The position numbers were made by a program, and so were the translations under genes. A model generated the notes under the pieces. That model was not told the origin of the DNA. It saw nothing but the letters and a program-made list of their open reading frames with translations, and ran no database searches. From an uncultured Erwinia sp. (lineage in GTDB: Bacteria > Pseudomonadota > Gammaproteobacteria > Enterobacterales > Enterobacteriaceae): a DNA stretch of 64,000 bases. Of the stretch, positions 55,559 to 64,000 are shown in pieces. The stretch is from NCBI GenBank assembly GCA_946221915.1, contig CAMIKG010000015.1, forward strand, positions 1-64,000, read 5' to 3'. Positions within the stretch are counted from its first letter, which is position 1; each line of letters starts with the position of its first letter.

Positions 55559-55789
55559 ATGATGAAGTGTCCACACTGTCAGCAGAAGGCAATTATCCGT
55601 AGCAGTGAATATATGTCGCCGCTGGTTCGCAAAATGTATTACCAGTGCAAAAATGTCACCTGTTCTTTCACCTTTATCGCAATGGAAACAGTGATGGGAA
55701 CCGTAGTTCCCAGCGGTTGCCCTAACCCAAATATCAACGTACCGTTATCATCACGCGGGCAATATCTGGAAAAGCAGAAAACGTTATAG
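55559..55789 (+). CDS. ogr: Ogr/Delta-like zinc finger late gene activator
   Basis: 76 residues (75 from the second ATG). CPHC near the N-terminus and CKNVTC 24 residues later give the four-Cys zinc site of the Ogr/Delta family; MKCPHCQQKAIIRSSEYMS and YYQCKNVTCSFTFIAME are close to P2 Ogr. It activates late promoters through dyad sites at about -55. In P2 the gene lies after D; here it is in the early operon, AGGAGG upstream. Matching sites: 31799, 36960, 40918, 46147. Confidence 0.85.
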   Translation: MMKCPHCQQKAIIRSSEYMSPLVRKMYYQCKNVTCSFTFIAMETVMGTVVPSGCPNPNINVPLSSRGQYLEKQKTL

Positions 55790-55872
55790 CGCTGAAAAAA
55801 ATATTTGATGACTAACACATGAAATGTCGCATTCATGTGCAGGACGGGCTTTATCCTGAATAAGGCACAGCA

Positions 55873-58536
55873 ATGGGAATGCAACCACAACTACATCATC
55901 AAGTCACTCAACGCCTGTTAGAGGATTTCTCATTCCGCAAACAGGGAGACTGGCTTCGCCAGGGAGTATGCCCCGATTGTCAGCACAAAGAACTGTATAC
56001 CCATGCGACAGATCCCTGGGTATTACGCTGTGGTCGTCTCAATAAATGCAATGCAGAGATTCACATCAAAGAAGTCTATCCGGACTTGTTTGAAAGCTGG
56101 TCAGATCGTTACCCGACCACGAACCAGAACCGGCACGCTGCTGCAGATGCTTATCTGCGTGAAATGCGCAGTTTTGCTCTTCCCCTGATCACCCACTGCT
56201 ATACCCAGGAGAGTTATTATGACCCTGATAAAGATATCGGTTCAGCGACAGTGCGCTTTCCGATAGCTGAGGGTATCTGGTGGGAAAGGATTATTGATCG
56301 CCCACTTCGCTTTGGTAAACGTAAGGCCAACTTTTACGGTAGCTACAGCGGGTTATGGTGGAAATTACCCACGCTTAAACTGGATGAGCAGCAGGAGATC
56401 TGGCTGGTCGAAGGTATTTTTGATGCTATCGCCCTGTATCATCACAATATCGCCGCCGTATCACTGATGAGCTGCAATAATTATCCGGAACTGGCTCTTA
56501 CACAACTTGCGGCCATGTATACCAATAGGAAGCGACCACTGCTGGTCTGGGCGCTTGATAACGATAAAGCCGGTACCCACTATACCCTGCGTTGGGTTAA
56601 ACGCAGCCGGGATGAAGGCTGGAGTGCTGCAGCAGCTCAGGCACCTGTAACACCGCGCAAGCTTGACTGGAATGACCTGCACCAGCGAGGACGGTTAACC
56701 CCTGAGCTGGTGAAAAAGTACCGTTATTATGGCTCTTTGCTGATTGCCCCCAGCCCAAATGCTAAAGCACTGTTGATTCACGAGCGAAGCGAGCGTAAAG
56801 AGTTTTATTTTGAGTTCGACTGTCGCCTTTACTGGTTTAAGCTCGACATAGATCGCTATATGCGGACTTTTGACAATGTTCTGTCGCACAGTAAAAACGA
56901 ACCGGACGAAGAAGAGGCGAAACATAAAGCACTGCAGGAGTCTTCCGCTGTAACGGAGATTGCGAACTGTTACCCAACAGCACTGTATTATCAGGCCAAC
57001 CCGGTAACGGATGAATCATGGTATTACTTTCGCGTTAATTTTCCGGATGACACGCCACCAATAAAAAACACCTTTACCGGTTCGCAACTTTCCAGCGCAT
57101 CTGAATTTAAAAAGCGTCTGCTACATATCGCTCAAGGTGGTATTTTTACCGGTTCCAGCCAGCAGTTGGACAAGCTACTACTGAAGCAGTTACCTAAAAT
57201 AAAAACAGTGCAGACCATCGATTTTATCGGGTACAGCAAAGAACATAAAGCCTATGTGTTCAACGATCTGGCGGTACGTGATGGGCGATTGTATTCCCTG
57301 AATGAAGAGGATTTCTTCGATATGGGAAAACTGAGTCTGAAAAGCCTGAACCAGTCAGTTAATCTGGCGCTTAATCCCGATTTCAAGCAAATCGATAAAG
57401 AGTGGCACACTCTTTTATGGCAGGCATTCGGCGCAAAGGGCATGGTGGCGCTGGCATTCTGGTTTGGTGCGGTGTATGCCGAACAAATCCGCGATAGCCA
57501 TAAAAGTTTCCCGTTTCTGGAGATCGTCGGTGAACCGGGTAGCGGTAAAACCACGCTAATTGAATTCCTGTGGAAGCTGTGCGGGCGGCGTGATTATGAA
57601 GGCTTCGACCCATCCAAATCCACGCTTGCTGCGCGAGCACGTAATTTCGCCCAGGTAGCGAATTTGCCAGTGGTACTGATCGAAGGGGATCGCAATCAGG
57701 ACAGTGCTAAACAGCGTGGATTTGACTGGGAAGAACTAAAAACGGCCTATAACGGGCGTTCTGTGCGCTCACGTGGCGTGCGTAACAGCGGCAATGAGAC
57801 CTATGAGCCTCCATTCCGGGGAGCCATTGTGATTGCGCAGAACAATGACGTCAGTGCCTCTAACCCGGTGCTGGAACGTATTATTCATCTTTACACCGAT
57901 CGCAGTGGCCAGAACCCACAAACCAAAGCAGCGGCAGAACAGCTGGAACGCATTCCGGCAGAACAGCTTTCCGGCTTTTTACTGCAGGCGGCCCTGGCAG
58001 AAAATGAAGTGCTGGCATGTGTTAACCGGCAGATACCAGTCTATGAGCAATGGCTGAATACTCACCCTGATATTCGCCATATGCGCCTGATTAAGAATCA
58101 CGCCCTGCTGATGGCGCTGGTTGATGCGCTGGCAAAAGTTGTCCCGGTGGCACCCGGCCAGCTGGAAGAAACCAAAGAATTATTACTCAAACTCACGCTG
58201 GAACGCCAGCAGGCGATTAATGCAGATCATCCACTGGTTCAGGAATTCTGGGATGTATTTGAGTTTCTGGATGGTGAAGACGAACCGCTACTCAATCATT
58301 CCCGCGATGCACAGCTAATCGCCGTCAATCTGAACCATTTTATTCAGCTGGCAACCGAAAGAAAACAACAAACACCACCATTAACGGATTTAAAACGGCT
58401 GCTAAAAACCAGCCGCACGCATAAATTTATTGAAATACGTAGCGTTAACAGCGCGATTAATAATGAATTCAACCGTAAATATGCTGCTGCACCCCGTAAA
58501 CCAGCGACAGTGAAGTGCTGGGTTTTTCAGAGATAA
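55873..58536 (+). CDS. Primase-helicase replication protein (Toprim and P-loop domains)
   Basis: 887 residues. Zinc finger (Cys33, Cys36, Cys53, Cys59 in GVCPDCQHKE and CGRLNKC), a Toprim-type catalytic core (EIWLVEGIFDAIALY; LLVWALDNDKAGTHYTLRW), a middle domain, and from about 550 a helicase ATPase (FLEIVGEPGSGKTTLIEFLW Walker A; LPVVLIEGDRNQD Walker B-like). It should prime and unwind the phage origin, like P4 alpha and satellite primases, instead of P2 gpA-type nicking. Large early gene between Ogr and small accessory genes. The start has a weak ribosome site. Confidence 0.88.
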   Translation: MGMQPQLHHQVTQRLLEDFSFRKQGDWLRQGVCPDCQHKELYTHATDPWVLRCGRLNKCNAEIHIKEVYPDLFESWSDRYPTTNQNRHAAADAYLREMRSFALPLITHCYTQESYYDPDKDIGSATVRFPIAEGIWWERIIDRPLRFGKRKANFYGSYSGLWWKLPTLKLDEQQEIWLVEGIFDAIALYHHNIAAVSLMSCNNYPELALTQLAAMYTNRKRPLLVWALDNDKAGTHYTLRWVKRSRDEGWSAAAAQAPVTPRKLDWNDLHQRGRLTPELVKKYRYYGSLLIAPSPNAKALLIHERSERKEFYFEFDCRLYWFKLDIDRYMRTFDNVLSHSKNEPDEEEAKHKALQESSAVTEIANCYPTALYYQANPVTDESWYYFRVNFPDDTPPIKNTFTGSQLSSASEFKKRLLHIAQGGIFTGSSQQLDKLLLKQLPKIKTVQTIDFIGYSKEHKAYVFNDLAVRDGRLYSLNEEDFFDMGKLSLKSLNQSVNLALNPDFKQIDKEWHTLLWQAFGAKGMVALAFWFGAVYAEQIRDSHKSFPFLEIVGEPGSGKTTLIEFLWKLCGRRDYEGFDPSKSTLAARARNFAQVANLPVVLIEGDRNQDSAKQRGFDWEELKTAYNGRSVRSRGVRNSGNETYEPPFRGAIVIAQNNDVSASNPVLERIIHLYTDRSGQNPQTKAAAEQLERIPAEQLSGFLLQAALAENEVLACVNRQIPVYEQWLNTHPDIRHMRLIKNHALLMALVDALAKVVPVAPGQLEETKELLLKLTLERQQAINADHPLVQEFWDVFEFLDGEDEPLLNHSRDAQLIAVNLNHFIQLATERKQQTPPLTDLKRLLKTSRTHKFIEIRSVNSAINNEFNRKYAAAPRKPATVKCWVFQR

Positions 58537-58545
58537 GGAGGAATC

Positions 58546-58917
58546 ATGAACGATTTTTATGATGCGATAATCAAAGAAGAACAATGCCGCAAGAGATCCT
58601 ATATAACACTGGAGACATACCAGCAAGCTATTAATGCACTGGCAAGTATTGCCCTGACCGAGACCAGTGGTGGCAGGGCTGCCGCACAGGTGTTACTTTC
58701 TGCCTGGAATGGTTATTCCTGGCAGCTGGATATTACCGATTTGTGTTATCTGGATTATGAACTGCTGGAACAGGCTTTAGTTGTTATTTCTGGGCGAGTG
58801 ATACTTATGACCGAGCCGCACGAAGTGATAAACAATGGTAATGTGGTGATGCGGAATATCGCTGCGCAATGGGATTGCTTAAATGTGCAGCGGCGTGGGA
58901 GGAACGATGATGTGTAA
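58546..58917 (+). CDS. DUF7673-like early phage protein
   Basis: 123 residues with AGGAGG at the right distance. The stretch GGRAAAQVLLSAWNGYSWQL, followed by LCYLDYELLEQALVVISGRV and PHEVINNGN, follows a widespread family of small prophage proteins (DUF7673 as I recall). Function unknown. It overlaps the next gene by 11 bp. Confidence 0.75.
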   Translation: MNDFYDAIIKEEQCRKRSYITLETYQQAINALASIALTETSGGRAAAQVLLSAWNGYSWQLDITDLCYLDYELLEQALVVISGRVILMTEPHEVINNGNVVMRNIAAQWDCLNVQRRGRNDDV

Positions 58918-59197
58918 TACTAAAACATCAGTTAAAAACTCACCACTACAGCAAATGAGTAATCAGCAATATTGTGTTAACCAATCGGCAGGGAAGATAT
59001 ATGACGACGAAGACTTACTGACTCCAGAAGAGGTCTGCAAAATAATCGGCGGAGTTACTACAAAAACGTTGCGGGACTGGAATAACCACCACCGGCATAA
59101 AAATGCGCTGGCACCGATTCGCCTTACTTACCGAGTAGTTCGATACCGGTATGGAAACGTTAAGGAATTTATCCGGCTATGCAGCGCCACATATTAA
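58907..59197 (+). CDS. MerR/AlpA-type HTH protein, candidate excisionase
   Basis: 96 residues from ATG 58907 (GGGAGGA upstream); an earlier start at 58883 is less likely. C-terminal winged HTH: LLTPEEVCKIIGGVTTKTLR, then DWNNHHRHKNALAPIRLTYR and VVRYRYGNVKEFI. Such DNA-binding proteins at the end of early operons next to int are often excisionases or activators of int. Inference from fold and position. Confidence 0.7.
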   Translation: MMCNTKTSVKNSPLQQMSNQQYCVNQSAGKIYDDEDLLTPEEVCKIIGGVTTKTLRDWNNHHRHKNALAPIRLTYRVVRYRYGNVKEFIRLCSATY

Positions 59198-59200
59198 ACA

Positions 59201-59914
59201 TTAATTGCTGAAAATTTTAACCTTGTACGGCCCCAAGAAATCAGGCATTTGTACTGGCTTGGGGTCGTCATTAAATACAGAATTATATATTTCCTCGATC
59301 AAAACGAGATTGGTGGCGAAGTCTCTTACCATCCTGAGCCCAGGGGCACTTGAGAAATATTCCTCTGTTTCACCTTCAAGTTTTTCAAGTATAAGCTTTA
59401 CCTTTTCATCAAAATTAGAACTATCGTCACCATCAAAAAAGCCCCTAACAAACTTCTCCATGCTTGTTTTAAGACACGTAAGACAGTTGATGAACTCTGT
59501 TTTAAACTCTGATATCAAAGATGGGCTTTCAGTAGATACATTATAGACACTAAGGAAATCATAAAATCGCTTCATTACCTCATGATTGTTGCCAGTCGTC
59601 GAGTACATAGAGCTAAAGAATTGATGCATAGACACTCTTCTCAGTTCCTTTAACTCCTTTGTTAACTGCTTTGCTTCATCAATTTTCTCAATCAGTTGTA
59701 TTGAATTCCCACCAAACGAAAAACCAACAATTCTAGGATGAAGCTTATACAAACCATAAGCAAAGGCCATTAATGTACTTAAGGCAACATATGCCGCGCC
59801 GTCAATCATCTTACTGATTAAAAGACTTAGTGGAAAAAGTATAAAGGCGACAGTTAAAAGCACGAGACTGATATTATCAGATGTAAAAATCTTCATTTTC
59901 TCTTTAAGTTTCAT
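59201..59914 (-). CDS. Unknown two-TM membrane protein coupled to the integrase
   Basis: 237 residues, AT-rich. Two membrane segments (ISLVLLTVAFILFPLSLLI at 15-33; AAYVALSTLMAFAYGLYKL at 40-58), then a cytosolic helical region (KIDEAKQLTKELKELRR), with an acidic end part. Its ATG overlaps the int stop (ATGA), so it should be made whenever int mRNA is translated. No family recognised; a two-TM plus coil protein could be a superinfection or abortive-infection factor. It converges with the HTH gene. Confidence 0.7.
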   Translation of the reverse strand: MKLKEKMKIFTSDNISLVLLTVAFILFPLSLLISKMIDGAAYVALSTLMAFAYGLYKLHPRIVGFSFGGNSIQLIEKIDEAKQLTKELKELRRVSMHQFFSSMYSTTGNNHEVMKRFYDFLSVYNVSTESPSLISEFKTEFINCLTCLKTSMEKFVRGFFDGDDSSNFDEKVKLILEKLEGETEEYFSSAPGLRMVRDFATNLVLIEEIYNSVFNDDPKPVQMPDFLGPYKVKIFSN

Positions 59915-61314
59915 AATATTAACTTCCTTTTAATCAAAACCACCTGAGCCATTATGCTTTCTTCATGGGCAGTAAACGCTTGACATTTGAGCGTCATTTC
60001 CTCTTTTAGAATCTCTTCCGAAAAATCGTAATGCTCCGCCATAGGATCATTCTCTTTCCCTGAATGGTGCATGCAGAGCATGCTTATCTCTTTTGTGTCC
60101 GTTCTCGATATTCCCCGAGACCGCAACTGAGCTATTATATTGCTCTTGAGGAATTTGCGGCACATAGTATTGAAAGCACCTGAGCGTCCCTTCACTGTAC
60201 CATCATGACGTATTCCCTTAACAGCATTTTCGGGACTGTTATCTTTAATTAGCTTATCAAGTGAGCGTTTAGAAAATGCCTCCAGAGGATTCCTCGGCTG
60301 GAGGAAAACATACTCCTTATTGCAACCCATTACCGAGTCCCGCCAGCTTTTCTGCTCTTGCAAAATTTTTTTCATTTCGTGCGTAACAGGAATTGAAAAC
60401 TCTTTTTGGGTTTTCATAGCACCACGGGTTCCAATTACACCAGCTGGATAAGTTATGACAGACAGATCGCTGGCGACATATTCCCAGCGAAGATTAGAGA
60501 CATTTATCGGGCGAACGCCAGTCAGTATCATGTAACGTATAGCATTTTTTTGGTGGATAGATGATGCGCCAGCCATGTTTATCCATAGCTTAGCTATCGA
60601 CTCTATATCGGTGAAAAGTTTCGTTGGGAGGGGCCGTTGCACTCTGGAGGAAATGTAGTCATCAGGAATGATGGCAGCGACATTCCGGCCATTGTTAAAT
60701 AATGGCGCACCAAACTTCCACACTCGTCTTAATTCGGCAAAAAGCTCCAGTGCATGATTATTGCTTTTGGTGATTATCCACTCGTCCAGGACCTCAATCA
60801 GTCTGTGATAGGTAACGGCGCTAAATACCTCTCTGTCTGAAAAAGACAGCTTCAGAGCACCCGTTCGGCACAGATAAGTAGCGTAGCTATTCTCACCAAG
60901 CTTTTTACGATCAACCTTTGCTTTGAGATCTGCCTCGTAATACCCAATAACGTGTATAACCGACTCTGCAGATAATCCCCCTGCCGCCAGCTCAGCAGCT
61001 TTCTCTCTGGCGATCTGCAATGACAGTTCAGGCCATTCGCCAAGCTTATGCCCTTTAAGTCCCATCTTTTTTGGGAACTCAGCATAAATGGTGACTTTAC
61101 CAGCCTTACTGAAATCGATACGCAGATAATTACTTTTCTCGTACTTGGAACGGCGTGATAGTCCAGAATGGGCAAGGATGGCTTTAGCAGCCGCAACACA
61201 GATTTTCATGTGTGAGCTTGTATACGGCGGCTTACACTCTTCCCATCGTGCTGAAGCCGCCATATGACCGGGATCATTGGGGGCACTTATCTTTTGTGTT
61301 ATCGTTCGCGACAT
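59911..61314 (-). CDS. int: Site-specific tyrosine integrase
   Basis: 467 residues. N-terminal arm-binding and core-binding parts (1-230), catalytic domain with Arg268 in MILTGVRPINVSNLRW, a GRSGAFNTMCRKF segment in the place of HxxR, His416/417 in CMHHSGKEN, and the Tyr429 nucleophile in AEHYDFSEEIL. It recombines attP with the yfhL site. It lies next to attR and reads away from it, with candidate arm sites between (61376-61484). Related to integrases of genomic islands. Confidence 0.92.
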   Translation of the reverse strand: MSRTITQKISAPNDPGHMAASARWEECKPPYTSSHMKICVAAAKAILAHSGLSRRSKYEKSNYLRIDFSKAGKVTIYAEFPKKMGLKGHKLGEWPELSLQIAREKAAELAAGGLSAESVIHVIGYYEADLKAKVDRKKLGENSYATYLCRTGALKLSFSDREVFSAVTYHRLIEVLDEWIITKSNNHALELFAELRRVWKFGAPLFNNGRNVAAIIPDDYISSRVQRPLPTKLFTDIESIAKLWINMAGASSIHQKNAIRYMILTGVRPINVSNLRWEYVASDLSVITYPAGVIGTRGAMKTQKEFSIPVTHEMKKILQEQKSWRDSVMGCNKEYVFLQPRNPLEAFSKRSLDKLIKDNSPENAVKGIRHDGTVKGRSGAFNTMCRKFLKSNIIAQLRSRGISRTDTKEISMLCMHHSGKENDPMAEHYDFSEEILKEEMTLKCQAFTAHEESIMAQVVLIKRKLIL

Positions 61315-61375
61315 AGCAACGTCCTGTTATTTGCCGACTTGAATACTGTGCTCACACATGAGGGGTTTAGGATGA

Positions 61376-61484
61376 GCGTTTTGCGTGTGTGTTGCTATTT
61401 TGTGTTGCGGACAATGGTTTTTCAACAGGAATCACACTGGATGAAAACACACTTCAGTTGCTAAAGTGCGTTTTGCGGATAGTG
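61376..61484. promoter_or_regulatory. Candidate integrase arm-type sites, right
   Basis: Repeats GCGTTTTGCGTG (61376-61387), TTTTGTGTTGCGG (61398-61410) and GTGCGTTTTGCGG (61466-61478). They share TTTTGCG / GTTGCG with the repeats at 24351-24420. The int promoter should lie here too. Confidence 0.45.
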
Positions 61485-61519
61485 TGTAATCTAATGATTT
61501 ATATGAACTTTAAGCGTAA

Positions 61520-61786
<267 letters not shown>

Positions 61787-61796
61787 TGTCGCCACC

Positions 61797-61818
61797 CTTC
61801 CCCGTGTTAGCGGGGAAG
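61797..61818. terminator. Hairpin between convergent yfhL and acpS
   Basis: Stem CTTCCCCG / CGGGGAAG, loop of six. Lacks a T run; probable shared 3' end structure. Confidence 0.5.
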
Positions 61819-61827
61819 AGCTAACCA

Positions 61828-62208
61828 CTAATTTTCAATAATCACCGTTGCGCAGGCATAGTTACGTTCATCCGCCAGCGTCACATGCACATACTTTACC
61901 CCGAGCTTTTCCGCCACTTCCGCCGCGTGCTCAAAGAAGCGTAAACCCGGTTTACCGAGCGCATCGTTATAGACTTCAAACTGATTAAAGGCTAAACCGC
62001 CGCGAATACCGGTGCCAAACGCTTTGGCCGCCGCTTCTTTTACCGCAAAGCGCTTTGCCAGAAAACGCACGGGCTGCTGATGCGCCTGATATTGTTGCCA
62101 CTCGTTGCTGCTCAGCACCCGCTGCGCCAGCCGATCGCCGGAGCGGGAGATCACGCCCTCTATGCGCGCGATCTCGACAATATCGGTTCCGAGGCCTAGG
62201 ATTGCCAT
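61828..62208 (-). CDS. acpS: Holo-[acyl-carrier-protein] synthase AcpS
   Basis: 126 residues, phosphopantetheinyl transferase. Metal site [16 protein letters not shown] at the start and the second motif [20 protein letters not shown]. It moves 4'-phosphopantetheine from CoA to ACP. Overlaps the pdxJ stop (TAATG), as in E. coli. Confidence 0.97.
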   Translation of the reverse strand: MAILGLGTDIVEIARIEGVISRSGDRLAQRVLSSNEWQQYQAHQQPVRFLAKRFAVKEAAAKAFGTGIRGGLAFNQFEVYNDALGKPGLRFFEHAAEVAEKLGVKYVHVTLADERNYACATVIIEN

Positions 62209-62939
62209 TAGCGACGCGCTTCCCGCAGCAGCTGTTTCATCTCTTTCACCGCTTCCGGCAGCCCGCTCATCACCGCGCGGCCAATAATCGCGTGACCGAT
62301 ATTCAGCTCATGCATCTCCGGCAGCGCCGCAATCGGCAGTACATTGTGATAGGTCAGGCCATGCCCGGCATTCACTTTCAGCCCTTTGCCTGCCGCATAG
62401 GTAGCCGCTTCACGGATACGCGCCAGTTCTTCATCGCGCGCCTTGCCCTCTTCCGCTTCGGCATAGGCGCCGGTGTGGATTTCGATATACGGCGCGCCAG
62501 ATTTAACTGCGGCATCAATCTGCTTTTTATCAGCATCGATAAACAGTGAAACCAGAATGCCCGCTTTTTGCAGCTGCTTAACCGCACTCTTGACCTTCTT
62601 CAGCTGGCCCGCAACATCCAGCCCGCCTTCAGTGGTCACTTCCTCACGCTTCTCCGGCACCAGGCAGCAGAAATGCGGTTTGGTTTCACAGGCGATGGCG
62701 ACCATCTCATCGGTAACCGCCATTTCAAGGTTCATACGCGTCTGAATTGTCTCACGCAGAATGCGCACATCGCGATCGGTGATATGGCGGCGATCCTCGC
62801 GCAGATGCACGGTAATACCGTCAGCGCCAGCCTGCTCGGCAACAAACGCCGCCTGCACCGGATCGGGATAGTTAGTGCCACGCGCGTTACGCACAGTAGC
62901 CACATGATCGATATTGACGCCTAACAACAACTCAGCCAT
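62208..62939 (-). CDS. pdxJ: Pyridoxine 5'-phosphate synthase PdxJ
   Basis: 243 residues from ATG 62939 ([19 protein letters not shown]), the E. coli start; the open frame to 62963 adds eight unlikely residues. TIM barrel that joins aminoacetone phosphate and deoxyxylulose phosphate into PNP. Motifs: [39 protein letters not shown] and [13 protein letters not shown]. Confidence 0.97.
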   Translation of the reverse strand: MAELLLGVNIDHVATVRNARGTNYPDPVQAAFVAEQAGADGITVHLREDRRHITDRDVRILRETIQTRMNLEMAVTDEMVAIACETKPHFCCLVPEKREEVTTEGGLDVAGQLKKVKSAVKQLQKAGILVSLFIDADKKQIDAAVKSGAPYIEIHTGAYAEAEEGKARDEELARIREAATYAAGKGLKVNAGHGLTYHNVLPIAALPEMHELNIGHAIIGRAVMSGLPEAVKEMKQLLREARR

Positions 62940-63005
62940 GACAATCCTCAGATTTTTACGCAACAGGGAGAGGCCAGTGTACCGCGTCCGCCAGCATAGT
63001 GGAGG

Positions 63006-63743
63006 CTATTCTGCAGCAGAGGGCGGTGTGTCTGCGCGTTTTTTCGGCACAAACTGACGAAACAACTCCTGGCTCTTGAGCGGCTTGCCACCAAGATAGG
63101 GTTTGAGTGCGATACGGGTAAAACGCTTCGCCGCGCGCAGACAGTCAGCATCGGGAAATTCACGTTCAAATAGCGCACGCAACTGGCGGCCGGTAAAGCT
63201 GCGGTTATTGACCACCATACTGGCAATAAAGCCCTTCTCTTCGCGGTAACTGTAGGTCATCTCATCGCTGACTTCGTCGCCGCTGCCGGCGCAATGCAGA
63301 AAATCGACGCCATACCCCAGATGCCCCAGCATCGCCAGTTCAAAACGGCGCAGCGCCGGTTCCGGCGAGCCGCTGGCAGCGGCCAGTGTCTGGATACAGT
63401 GGAGATAATCGAAGAACAGTTCCGGAAATGCGGTTTCATGCTGCAGCACGCGCGCCAGCAGCTCATTAACATACAAACCGCAGTAGAGGGTGATGCCGCT
63501 GAGCGGCAGCGCCAGCGAAACTGCCTCGGCGCTGCGCAGCGTTTTGACTTCGCCGCGTCCGCCCCAGCGGATCAGCAGCGGGGTGAAAGGCTGGAGTGCG
63601 CCTTTCAGATGGGAGCGTTTGGAGCGGGCGCCTTTTGCCAGCACCCGCAAACGTCCGTGACTTTCAGTAAACAGATCTAACAGCAGACTGGTTTCGCTGT
63701 AAGGTCGTCCATGCAGGACAAAGGCGCGTTGCCAGCCTTCCAT
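63006..63743 (-). CDS. recO: DNA repair protein RecO
   Basis: 245 residues. N-terminal OB domain ([20 protein letters not shown], then [16 protein letters not shown]) and helical C-terminal part ([16 protein letters not shown]). It helps RecR load RecA on SSB-coated gaps. Downstream of era, as in E. coli. Confidence 0.96.
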   Translation of the reverse strand: MEGWQRAFVLHGRPYSETSLLLDLFTESHGRLRVLAKGARSKRSHLKGALQPFTPLLIRWGGRGEVKTLRSAEAVSLALPLSGITLYCGLYVNELLARVLQHETAFPELFFDYLHCIQTLAAASGSPEPALRRFELAMLGHLGYGVDFLHCAGSGDEVSDEMTYSYREEKGFIASMVVNNRSFTGRQLRALFEREFPDADCLRAAKRFTRIALKPYLGGKPLKSQELFRQFVPKKRADTPPSAAE

Positions 63744-63750
63744 TTAGCGC

Positions 63751-64000
63751 TTACAGATCGTCAACATAGCCCAGACTGCGCAGGGCACGTTCATCATCCG
63801 CCCAGCCGGACTTCACTTTCACCCACAGCTCAAGGTGCACTTTCGCCTCGAACATCTCTTCCATATCTTTACGGGCTTCAATGCCGATGGTTTTGATCTT
63901 GGCGCCTTTGTTGCCAATCACCATCTTCTTCTGGCCTTCACGCTCCACCAGAATCAGGCCGTTGATATCGTAACCGCCGCGTTCATTGGTCACAAAACGT
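63751..64000 (-). CDS. era: GTPase Era (3' part)
   Basis: Only the C-terminal KH domain is inside the window; the gene continues beyond 64000. Visible: [39 protein letters not shown] (KH motif) and [16 protein letters not shown] at the end. Era binds 16S rRNA near its 3' end during 30S assembly. Confidence 0.95.
   Translation of the reverse strand, partial: RFVTNERGGYDINGLILVEREGQKKMVIGNKGAKIKTIGIEARKDMEEMFEAKVHLELWVKVKSGWADDERALRSLGYVDDL

Overview
The window is chromosomal DNA of a member of the Enterobacterales. Gene order follows the E. coli sseA-to-era segment, and the protein sequences look like the Erwiniaceae (Pantoea/Erwinia type); genus is inference. Host blocks flank one complete P2-like prophage of about 37.3 kb (core 24287-61575).

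Left host block (1-24262): end of sseA, sseB, pepB, a 407-bp gap, iscS, iscR, trmJ, suhB, a zevAB-type metal transport pair, csiE, glyA, glnB, the glrR-qseG-glrK signalling operon, the sRNA gene glmY with its sigma-54 promoter and GlrR sites, purL, mltF, tadA, pgpC and yfhH. The isc cluster is reduced: iscU, iscA, hscB, hscA, fdx and iscX are missing between iscS and pepB, and IscS lacks the C-terminal tail of its E. coli counterpart. Right host block (61529-64000): yfhL, acpS, pdxJ, recO and the 3' end of era.

The prophage sits in the 5' end of yfhL. A 23-bp core repeat marks attL and attR. The phage carries its own copy of the first codons of yfhL, with different codons but the same amino acids, so the ferredoxin gene at attR stays intact and a 20-codon stub is left at attL. 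From left to right: attL, a P2-like cos sequence, a large nuclease-like protein, Q-P-O-N-M-L heads, a 2-kb insert with an Rpn nuclease, X and lysis genes, R-S, an unknown gene, V-W-J-I-H-G, a small ORF and a Dam-type methylase, FI-FII-E/E'-T-U-D, a two-gene CBASS (CD-NTase plus S-4TM effector), an XRE repressor facing an early operon (RHH protein, Ogr-like zinc finger, primase-helicase, DUF7673-like protein, MerR/excisionase-like protein), a membrane protein and the integrase. Structural, lysis, replication and integration genes all look intact.

Four CTTGT-N13-ACAAG-type inverted repeats (one with ACAGG on the right) lie 55-85 bp upstream of O, X, V and FI. They fit binding sites for the Ogr-like activator and define the late regulon. 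Foreign-looking, often AT-rich genes lie at six separate module boundaries (cos-Q, L-X, S-V, G-FI, D-repressor, excisionase-int). Three of these (nuclease, Rpn, CBASS) belong to antiphage families, so the prophage looks like a carrier of several defence loci. The most notable cases are the nuclease without a visible ATPase, the Rpn gene with a strong internal start predicted to make a 64-residue C-terminal protein, and the CBASS placed downstream of the lysogeny repressor.
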